12,294 bases of DNA from J095 sp964407935. GTDB lineage: Bacteria > Chloroflexota > Anaerolineae > 4572-78 > J111. The first letter of the stretch is position 1; each line of letters opens with the position of its first letter. The stretch lies in NCBI GenBank assembly GCA_964407935.1, contig CAYOXS010000170.1, positions 1 through 12,294 of the forward strand. The letters are read 5' to 3'. The notes below the pieces were generated by a model. That model was given only the letters and a program-made list of their open reading frames with translations, did no database searches and was not told the origin of the DNA. A program made the position numbers and the translations under genes. Positions 1-5,872 of this stretch are shown in pieces.

Positions 1-2
1 AA

Positions 3-56
3 ATCATCGACGCCATCAAATATTCAATGCAGTCTGCCAGCCTGGATTTGCATTAA
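3..56 (+). CDS. C-terminal end of an unidentified gene (truncated by the window)
   Basis: An open frame enters from the left edge and ends at TAA (54-56). Its last residues read IIDAIKYSMQSASLDLH, with mostly C-ending third positions in the first codons, which looks like real coding sequence. Its stop lies 21 nt before the AraC-family ATG, so the two could be co-transcribed. Only 17 residues are visible, too few to name a family, and chance openness cannot be excluded. Confidence 0.4.
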   Translation: MIDAIKYSMQSASLDLH

Positions 57-77
57 AAAGCAGTCACAAGCCAGAAA

Positions 78-1067
78 ATGTTGACGGACCCTAAACAAAA
101 GCAGCTCCAGCAAGAATACAAGGCTCGCCTCAACTGCGTTATTGATCATATTGAAGCCAACATTGGCCAGGAGTTATCGCTGGATACCCTGGCCGACGTG
201 GCCAACTTTTCAAAATTTCATTTTCATCGCATTTTTCGCGCTGTAACCGGTGAAACCCTTAACCAGTTTATCAATCGCCGCCGCGTTGAAAAAGCGGCCA
301 GTCAATTGATTTACAACCCCAAAAACTCCATCACCGAAATTGCGCTCGATTGCGGCTTCTCCGGTTCGGCGACGTTTGCCAGGGCCTTCAAAGAGATGTT
401 TGGGATGAGCGCCACAGACTGGCGGCTGGGCGGGCACCGGCAGTATAGCAAGATTCGCAAAATGGAGAGCAACTATCAGCAACCGGCCGGCAAGAACTGG
501 CAAGCTATCGACATCTCTTTGATGTATATTGATCCTGTAACCCTTAATCTTACCTGGAGGATCAATATGATTGACAAAACCGCAGTAAATGTAGAAGTTA
601 AAGAGTTGCCGGATATGCCGGTGGCGTACATTCGCCACATTGGCCCTTATCAGGGCGACAGCCAGTTGTTTGCCGGCTTGTTTGGCCGGTTGTGGAAATG
701 GGCCGCCCCACGCGGATTATTGCAGCAGCCCGATTTGCAGGTGCTGTCCGTGTACCACGACGACCCGGAAATTACCGCTGATGACCGGCTGCGGGTGGAA
801 GTGTGTATTACCGTGCCGGAGGACACACCCGTTGAAGGCGAAATTGGCAAAATGACCATTCCCGGCGGGCAATACGCGGTTGGCCGGTTTGAACTGGATG
901 TGCAGGATTATGGAGCGGCCTGGCAGGTGATTTACGGTGAATGGCTGCCGCAAAGCGGTTACCAGCCCGACGACCGGCCGGCCTTTGAGCGGATGGTCAA
1001 CAACCCGGAGGAACACCCGCAGCACAAACATGTTGTTGATATTTGCGTGCCGGTTAAACCCCTGTAA
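78..1067 (+). CDS. AraC-family transcriptional regulator with C-terminal GyrI-like effector-binding domain
   Basis: A cytoplasmic DNA-binding regulator of 329 residues. Residues about 17-115 form an AraC/XylS double helix-turn-helix: helix set 1 around LSLDTLADVANFSKFHFHRI (33-52) and set 2 around SITEIALDCGFSGSATFARA. A linker (about 120-165) leads to a GyrI-like (SbmC/Rob-type) small-molecule-binding domain (about 170-329) that opens with VEVKELPDMPVAYIRHIGPY. The order HTH then GyrI-like matches Rob-type regulators, which sense amphipathic compounds or drugs; the ligand here is unknown. The ATG at 78 has no clear Shine-Dalgarno, whereas an internal GGAGG plus ATG sits exactly at the domain boundary (see separate entry). 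The gene stands alone on the plus strand, convergent with the glycan block and closed by a strong terminator, so no target is implied by context. Family assignment is firm. Confidence 0.93.
   Translation: MLTDPKQKQLQQEYKARLNCVIDHIEANIGQELSLDTLADVANFSKFHFHRIFRAVTGETLNQFINRRRVEKAASQLIYNPKNSITEIALDCGFSGSATFARAFKEMFGMSATDWRLGGHRQYSKIRKMESNYQQPAGKNWQAIDISLMYIDPVTLNLTWRINMIDKTAVNVEVKELPDMPVAYIRHIGPYQGDSQLFAGLFGRLWKWAAPRGLLQQPDLQVLSVYHDDPEITADDRLRVEVCITVPEDTPVEGEIGKMTIPGGQYAVGRFELDVQDYGAAWQVIYGEWLPQSGYQPDDRPAFERMVNNPEEHPQHKHVVDICVPVKPL
556..569 (+). promoter_or_regulatory. Internal Shine-Dalgarno and in-frame ATG at the HTH/GyrI domain boundary
   Basis: GGAGG (556-560) lies 6 nt before an ATG (567-569) that is in frame with the AraC-family gene (codon 164). 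Initiation here would give a 166-residue protein consisting of just the GyrI-like domain. This is a better ribosome-binding site than that of the annotated start at 78. Use in vivo is inference. Confidence 0.5.
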
Positions 1068-1087
1068 CCCAACCGAATAAGAAGTTC

Positions 1088-1120
1088 AACGGCCAGCCAG
1101 CCCCGGCTGGCCGTTTTGTT
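1088..1120 (+). terminator. Rho-independent terminator after the AraC-family gene
   Basis: A perfect 11-bp GC-rich stem (1088-1098 paired with 1105-1115, AACGGCCAGCC / GGCTGGCCGTT) with a 6-nt loop is followed by TTTTGTT. It starts 20 nt after the AraC-family stop. The T-tract is only on the plus-strand side. On the minus strand the same hairpin directly follows the last gene of the convergent block but lacks a U-tract, so it may stop that transcript only weakly. Confidence 0.85.
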
Positions 1121-3567
1121 TAGCGGATCGACAGCTCAAACCGGGCGGCGTCCGCGCCGGTGGCCAGCAGCAGCCGCTGGCCGGTTTCGGGTTGATACAG
1201 CCCCACTTGCAGTTGGTACTCCCTGCGGTCGCCGGCGGGAGTGCCGGCCGGCAGCCACAGCCCGTGCCGGTCGGTGATGGTTTCACCGGCGCGCCAGGTG
1301 GCGGTGGGGCGCGTCCACTGCGCCGGCTGGCCATCGGATTGCGCCACCGTTTCGCCGGCAGCATTAAGCAGATGTACAAACACGTGGTAATCCTCGCTCA
1401 CCGGCGTGTCAACCTGCCATTTTAGCTCGATGGTCAGCGCCGACCCGGCCGCGCCATCCGGCACGGCGGCGCTGATCAACCGGATGGACTCCCCAAACGC
1501 GATGTTCACCGCCGCCGGTTCAACCGCGGGTGGCGCGGCAAACAGTACCAGCCGCTGGCCGGCAAAATCCTCGTTACGCACCCGCACCCAATTGGCCAGC
1601 AGTGTTTGCTCCACGGCGCTCTGTTCCGGCGGCAGCCAGTTGGGCAGCCACCAGATTTGGCGATGGGCAGCCATCGTTTCATCGAGCTGGCGGGTAACAT
1701 CGGCGGGCAGGGGGAAGCCGCCATTGTTCAGCCCCAGCACCGGCGCGCGGCCGGTGTAGCGCTCGGCAAAGGGTTCAGTCAGCGCCGGATTGTTGGTGAT
1801 GACCGCATCGGCGGCGGACACATCGCGGTTGAGCGCCGCCACGGCAGCTTGCACCGGCGGCGGCGTTAGCGAGTGCGCGTGCGCCAGCAGCAGCACCACC
1901 GCGCTCAACGTGGTCAGCCCGGCGACTGGCAACAGCCCTTTTCCCGGCTGATTCGCTGATTCGCTGTCTCGCTGGCTCTCCCTTGAAAATAGCGAATGTA
2001 GGGGCGCTTCGCGAAGCGCCCTTACCCAATTTTCACCCGTCCCACGGGGAGGCTTCGCTCTGCCGGGTACAGGCATTCCCGGTGCGCTGCCACAGGCTGA
2101 GTCTGTCTCCTGTTTCAACACTACACCGCACACCACCATATTCGCCAGCAGCGCCGCCAGCAGCGCCCAGTTCACCTGTCCCTGCCAGCCCCAGGCCAGA
2201 TCGAGCGTGGCCGGCGACACAAATTGCCACACCGCCGCCCACGGCGAATAGCCCCAGCCAAAAAATGTGTCGCGGGCAAATAACGGCAGGCCGGTATCCA
2301 GCAGCCAGCCCATATACGCCGAAAAATCGACCAGCAGCAGCGGGATTTGGACGAGAATGCTGGCGGCAAACAGCAGCGGCACAATAATGCGTAATGCGTA
2401 TTGCGTGTTGCGTAGTATTTGTGCCGATGTATTTTCAAGCGTAAATTCAAAATCATAAATCGTAAATTGTAAAATCGGGGCTATCAGCAGCGCCCAAAAC
2501 GGCAGGGTGGGGATAATAAACCGCGGCCCCCAGGCGTAGCCGCCGTGCCACATAAACCACTTGCCGTACAGCAGCAGGTGAATCAGAATCACGCTCAGCG
2601 CCAGTAGAGTTTCGGCGCGGCGGCGGCGGAAAAACGGCACAACGCCGGCCACGCTCAGCAGCAGAATGGGCGAAAAGAGAAACAGCCCGCGTCCCGGACT
2701 GAACAGTTGGCCGGCAAGGCCATCGAGCCAGATAGCGCTGAAAGTTTCAGTTTCAAGGTAGCCGGTGTTGAACGGGTCGCCGTAGCGGGACAGGTTGAAG
2801 GCCAGCAGCGCCAGCCCGGTCAGCAGAATTGGCGCGCAGAATGCGGCAACAGGGAGCAGCCAGCGCCGCAGGCCGGGGGGGGCGGGGGGTGTCCCCCCAT
2901 CACCTTCTTTTTTGAACAGGTAGGCCAGCAACAGCAGCCCAAACACCGGCAAAAAAATAGCCTCCGCGTAGCGGGTCGTCACATTCCAGCCGAGCAGCAG
3001 CCCGGCCAGAGCCGCCCATCGGCTTTGAGCGGTGCGCCGGAATTTGAGCAGCGCCAGCGCCGCGGCCAGCAGTAGCAGGCCGGAAAAGGGGTCGCTGAAG
3101 AGGGATTTGGCGTAGGGCCAGGCCAGGGTGCCCAGCCCAAAAGCCAGCGCGGTGAGCAGGCTGCTTTTGGCCGAAAAGCCGAGCATCTGCAAATAAACCA
3201 GCAGCAGCGCGCCGGTGAGCGCTGTGACCACGGCATTAAACAGCAAACTGGCACTGACCGGGCCAAACCACGGCACAACCAGCCCCAGCGCGGTCAGCGG
3301 CAGCAGCCCCAGCGGCACGCCCACGCCTTTGCGCGAGTAGAGCAGGCCATCGAGGCCGTAGGTGCCCTGCTGCAAATCCATCCAACGAATCTGCTCCACA
3401 TCCAGCGCGCCGCGCCGCACCAGGCTTTCGGCGGTGGCGAACATGGCCAGCCCGTCGCTGGAGTTGACGCGCGGGGTGTAAGTGAACAGGTAGGCGGCCA
3501 GCAGCAGCAAAAACAGGGCGAGGGGTAGCTTCACCCGACTAACCGGCGGTTGGTAGTCAGTGGTCAT
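1120..3567 (-). CDS. GT-C-like polytopic membrane glycosyltransferase with C-terminal beta domain
   Basis: An 815-residue membrane protein. TM1 (about 13-30) is followed by an extracytoplasmic loop with D38 (NSSDGLAMFATAESLV), the position of the catalytic acidic residue in GT-C enzymes that use polyprenyl-phosphate sugars. Many further helices follow to about 480. The segment YGKWFMWHGGYAWGPRF (334-350) resembles the W-rich GPR motif of dolichyl-P-mannose/ArnT-like transferases in bacterial genomes. After a last TM (about 545-563), residues about 570-815 form a soluble, probably outside, region, ending in a predicted beta-sandwich (about 690-815, with WQVDTPVSEDYHVFVHLLNA). Residues about 365-395, 221-232 and 485-543 are low-complexity inserts encoded by DNA repeats (see separate entries), so it is longer than a bare GT-C protein. 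Its ATG overlaps the preceding MFS-HEAT stop by 4 nt (ATGA), implying translational coupling. Donor and acceptor are unknown; a non-enzymatic membrane role is possible. Confidence 0.75.
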   Translation of the reverse strand: MTTDYQPPVSRVKLPLALFLLLLAAYLFTYTPRVNSSDGLAMFATAESLVRRGALDVEQIRWMDLQQGTYGLDGLLYSRKGVGVPLGLLPLTALGLVVPWFGPVSASLLFNAVVTALTGALLLVYLQMLGFSAKSSLLTALAFGLGTLAWPYAKSLFSDPFSGLLLLAAALALLKFRRTAQSRWAALAGLLLGWNVTTRYAEAIFLPVFGLLLLAYLFKKEGDGGTPPAPPGLRRWLLPVAAFCAPILLTGLALLAFNLSRYGDPFNTGYLETETFSAIWLDGLAGQLFSPGRGLFLFSPILLLSVAGVVPFFRRRRAETLLALSVILIHLLLYGKWFMWHGGYAWGPRFIIPTLPFWALLIAPILQFTIYDFEFTLENTSAQILRNTQYALRIIVPLLFAASILVQIPLLLVDFSAYMGWLLDTGLPLFARDTFFGWGYSPWAAVWQFVSPATLDLAWGWQGQVNWALLAALLANMVVCGVVLKQETDSACGSAPGMPVPGRAKPPRGTGENWVRALREAPLHSLFSRESQRDSESANQPGKGLLPVAGLTTLSAVVLLLAHAHSLTPPPVQAAVAALNRDVSAADAVITNNPALTEPFAERYTGRAPVLGLNNGGFPLPADVTRQLDETMAAHRQIWWLPNWLPPEQSAVEQTLLANWVRVRNEDFAGQRLVLFAAPPAVEPAAVNIAFGESIRLISAAVPDGAAGSALTIELKWQVDTPVSEDYHVFVHLLNAAGETVAQSDGQPAQWTRPTATWRAGETITDRHGLWLPAGTPAGDRREYQLQVGLYQPETGQRLLLATGADAARFELSIR
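1950..1981. repeat. Octamer tandem run (GATTCGCT-type) inside the GT-C-like gene
   Basis: Four adjacent 8-nt units: GATTCGCT twice (1950-1965), GTCTCGCT (1966-1973), GGCTCTCC (1974-1981). The same GATTCGCT unit recurs twice in the other GT gene at 7333-7348, so it is a shared repeat family rather than a chance run. Translated on minus it gives RESQRDSESANQ. Confidence 0.7.
1998..2025. repeat. 28-nt imperfect palindrome within coding sequence
   Basis: The core 2002-2021 is a perfect inverted repeat (GGGCGCTTCGCGAAGCGCCC). The arms extend outward to 1998/2025 with a single G/T mismatch at 2001/2022. It is flanked by GTAG and CTTAC ends, the look of dispersed GTAGGGGCG-type palindromic repeats seen in many environmental bacterial genomes. 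Here it is translated in frame as VRALREAPL. Confidence 0.75.
2385..2474. repeat. Two heptamer arrays inside the GT-C-like gene
   Basis: Period-7 units: TAATGCG twice, TATTGCG, TGTTGCG, TAGTATT and two weaker ones (2385-2433). After 6 nt come CGTAAAT, TCAAAAT, CATAAAT, CGTAAAT, TGTAAAA (2440-2474). It is AT-richer than the surrounding gene. On the minus strand it encodes a polar linker (residues about 365-395, including ILRNTQYALRI) between two hydrophobic helices, in frame. Confidence 0.75.
2875..2898. repeat. G8 run plus G6/C6 hairpin inside the GT-C-like gene
   Basis: G8 (2875-2882), then a perfect 6-bp stem GGGGGG (2884-2889) / CCCCCC (2893-2898) with loop TGT. Translated on minus it gives GDGGTPPAPPG, a cytoplasmic-loop-like linker after the helix ending LLLLAYLFKK. 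It looks like another small GC-rich repeat insert. The homopolymer is a place where real or sequencing indels would break the frame. Confidence 0.5.
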
Positions 3568-5861
3568 GACGCCTCGTTGGGGAAGCCGATGATGGCTACC
3601 GGCTCGGTGATGAGGCGCTGCTGCCGGTGCAGGGCAATATCGAGCGTGTGCAAAGACAGCAAAATGATTTCCAACCGGCTGTCGTCAAATTCAGCCAGGC
3701 AGGCGGCGCACTCATTTAAAATGTTGGCCAGCGGGTCGGGGGGGTGGTGCTGGGCCATGTGGTCGATGAGCTGTTGTAGTTTGGCCGCCCCCGGCGCGGT
3801 GTTGCCCTGGGCAAACTCGGCGGCGCAGGCCGCGGTGCGATTGGCCACCTGCCCCAGCCGGGCCGAAACCGCCAGTTTTTGCAGCGTCAGCAGCGCCTGC
3901 GCCGTGGCCGTGGCCGGGTTGGCCCGCAGCAAGCGCCACTGCTGCATGTAGTAATTTTCTTCGCCGGCAATGCGGGCCAGAGCCAGCCCCAGCTCGCCGC
4001 GATAGGTTTCGTTTTCGGTTTGGCGCAACAGGGCAAAAATATCGCTCACCGCCTCGCCGGCGCGCAGTTTGCCCAGCGCCGAGGCGTAGGCGATTTTTAA
4101 CACCAGGTTCGATTCGTGGCGCAGTTTGTCCAGAAAATGGGGCAGGCTCTCCGTATCGCCGAGCATACTCAGGGCGCGGGCAGCGCTGGCCTCCAGCAGG
4201 TGATAGCCGCAAAACAGCATGCGGCGCAGCGGTTCGATGGCCTGCGGGTCGCCCAGCCGTCCCAGCGAGCGGGTAATCACAAAGCTCAACTCCGATTTGC
4301 CCTCGTCCAGCTCGGTCAGCAGCGCCTCAACCAGCTCCGGCTCCGGCGGCATGCGGCCAATGGAATGAATGGCCTCGTAGCGCACGTTGAAGCTGGGGTC
4401 TTTGAGCGCCTCAATCAGTTCAAAAGTGCTGAGCGGGTTGCCGGCGTCGCCCATGCGCTCGGTAATGAGCATACGGGTGTCCTCGCTGGCGGCAAAGTTG
4501 TACTGCACCAGCGATTCCAGGGCGCGGATAGGGTTGCCGCGCAAAAACATGCCGGCCAGCCGCCGAAAGGGCGTGGCGTCGCTGCTGGTCAGGTGAGGAA
4601 TGGTCATCAGCCCGGCAATGAGCAGGATGGCGCTAAAAGCAAAGACCGGGGTGTAGGCATCGATGTGGAACAGCCAGAAGTCGGCCTGCAAATTTTTGGT
4701 AACGCGCAGCATCTGGCCCACCAGCAGCGGGCCGATGCCGCTGACAAAACCAAACCAGGCGTAATAAACGGCGGAAAACGGCGCGGAGTTTTCGGCGGGC
4801 ATGACGTTGACGTACAGGTAACGCACCCAGCTTATTTGCCACGCCAGCGTAGCCACCCCGGCCGCAAAGGCGATAATAAACGCAATGGGCAGGCTGAGCG
4901 GGCTTTGCTGCGGCATCAAAAACCAGGCCAGCGGCAGCAGCAGCGTGAGGAAAATGCTGAATTGCATGATCGGCTGGCTGCCGTAGCGGTCGGCCACCCA
5001 GCCCCACCAGTACGATGACGCCAGCGCGCCCAGATAGGTGGCCACGCTGAGCATCACCACGTTGCCGTCGCTCAACCCCACCTGTTCGGTCATGAACAGC
5101 GGCACAAACGAGATCACGGCCGTGCCGCCGACGGTGACCAGTCCCAGCGTGACCAGAAACAGTACAAAATTGCGATCCCGCAGTGTCTGGCGCATTTCCC
5201 GGATGTTGCCGGTTTGTCGGGCCGGTTTGGGGGGCGATGAGCCGCCGGGCACCTGGGCGTACACCCACACGGAAACCAGGCCGATGACGATGCCAACGGC
5301 CATCAGCAGCATAAAGCGGGACAGGCCGGCCCCGGCGTCGATGACGTAGCTGGCGGTGATGGTGACCAGAATGCCGGCCACGGTGGTGCTCATGCTGTTG
5401 AGCGCAATGAATTTGCCGCGAATGGCATCGGGCACGGCTTCTTTGCGCCAGGGATAGCTGCCCGTTTCGGCGATGGCCCGGCACAGGGCAAACACAGAAA
5501 TAATCACGGCTATCCAGGCAAAAACCGGCTCCTCGCCAAAGTAGGCCAGAATCAGCGGGGTAAAGAGCATCAGCGCAAAGACAAAATTGCGCAGCCCCCA
5601 AAAGGTGATAAACGTGCGTTTGTAACCGAATCGCCCTACCCAGGGCGCAATAAACGGGGCCACAATCCCGGCAAACGGCACCAGCGACAGCATAAAGCCT
5701 ATCTGGCCGGCGTCCAGCCCCAACTCGTTTAAAAACAGAATAAAGACCGTGCCGCTAAAGGTCAGCAGAAAAAAAGCCGTATTCAGCGAGTCGCCGGCCA
5801 CCAGCCACGGCAAGCGCCGGATTCGGTCAACATCGGTAATGGGAGCGGATTTGATCGCCAT
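3564..5861 (-). CDS. MFS transporter fused to C-terminal HEAT-repeat domain
   Basis: A 765-residue protein. Residues about 18-425 are a 12-helix major facilitator superfamily permease, with motif-A-like loops GRFGYKR (76-82) and GWVADRYGSQP (287-297) in the two halves. Residues about 440-635 are soluble and helical with HEAT-like repeats: DPSFNVRYEAIHSIGRM (488-504), SFVITRSLGRLGDPQAIEPL (526-545), then LLEASAARALSMLGD and LKIAYASALGKLRAGEAV. Residues about 640-765 form a further helical tail. MFS proteins usually end near 400-450 residues, so the extra 330 residues are an added module, presumably cytoplasmic and protein-binding. The ATG is 11 nt after the preceding GT87-like stop, and its TGA overlaps the next ATG, so it is the middle gene of a tight three-gene unit. 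The substrate cannot be read from the sequence. No repeat arrays interrupt this gene, unlike both its neighbours. Confidence 0.88.
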   Translation of the reverse strand: MAIKSAPITDVDRIRRLPWLVAGDSLNTAFFLLTFSGTVFILFLNELGLDAGQIGFMLSLVPFAGIVAPFIAPWVGRFGYKRTFITFWGLRNFVFALMLFTPLILAYFGEEPVFAWIAVIISVFALCRAIAETGSYPWRKEAVPDAIRGKFIALNSMSTTVAGILVTITASYVIDAGAGLSRFMLLMAVGIVIGLVSVWVYAQVPGGSSPPKPARQTGNIREMRQTLRDRNFVLFLVTLGLVTVGGTAVISFVPLFMTEQVGLSDGNVVMLSVATYLGALASSYWWGWVADRYGSQPIMQFSIFLTLLLPLAWFLMPQQSPLSLPIAFIIAFAAGVATLAWQISWVRYLYVNVMPAENSAPFSAVYYAWFGFVSGIGPLLVGQMLRVTKNLQADFWLFHIDAYTPVFAFSAILLIAGLMTIPHLTSSDATPFRRLAGMFLRGNPIRALESLVQYNFAASEDTRMLITERMGDAGNPLSTFELIEALKDPSFNVRYEAIHSIGRMPPEPELVEALLTELDEGKSELSFVITRSLGRLGDPQAIEPLRRMLFCGYHLLEASAARALSMLGDTESLPHFLDKLRHESNLVLKIAYASALGKLRAGEAVSDIFALLRQTENETYRGELGLALARIAGEENYYMQQWRLLRANPATATAQALLTLQKLAVSARLGQVANRTAACAAEFAQGNTAPGAAKLQQLIDHMAQHHPPDPLANILNECAACLAEFDDSRLEIILLSLHTLDIALHRQQRLITEPVAIIGFPNEAS

Positions 5862-5872
5862 AAGCCGTCAGT

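Larger units (their letters stand above)
1940..2115 (-). repeat. Composite in-frame repeat-like insert inside the GT-C-like gene
   Basis: About 176 nt encode a hydrophilic linker (residues about 485-543: KQETDSACGS to NQPGK) between two hydrophobic helices. It holds an imperfect palindrome (1998-2025) and an octamer run (1950-1981). The composition is unlike the flanking hydrophobic coding sequence, and the encoded peptide has no domain character. The boundaries are estimated from where TM-like sequence resumes. Confidence 0.6.

Noticed and set aside
4116..5018. A 300-codon plus-strand open frame opposite the MFS-HEAT gene
   Set aside because: It is antisense to a clear MFS coding sequence; its product is rich in Q, G, A, R and H with no domain features, as expected from the complement of a GC-biased gene.
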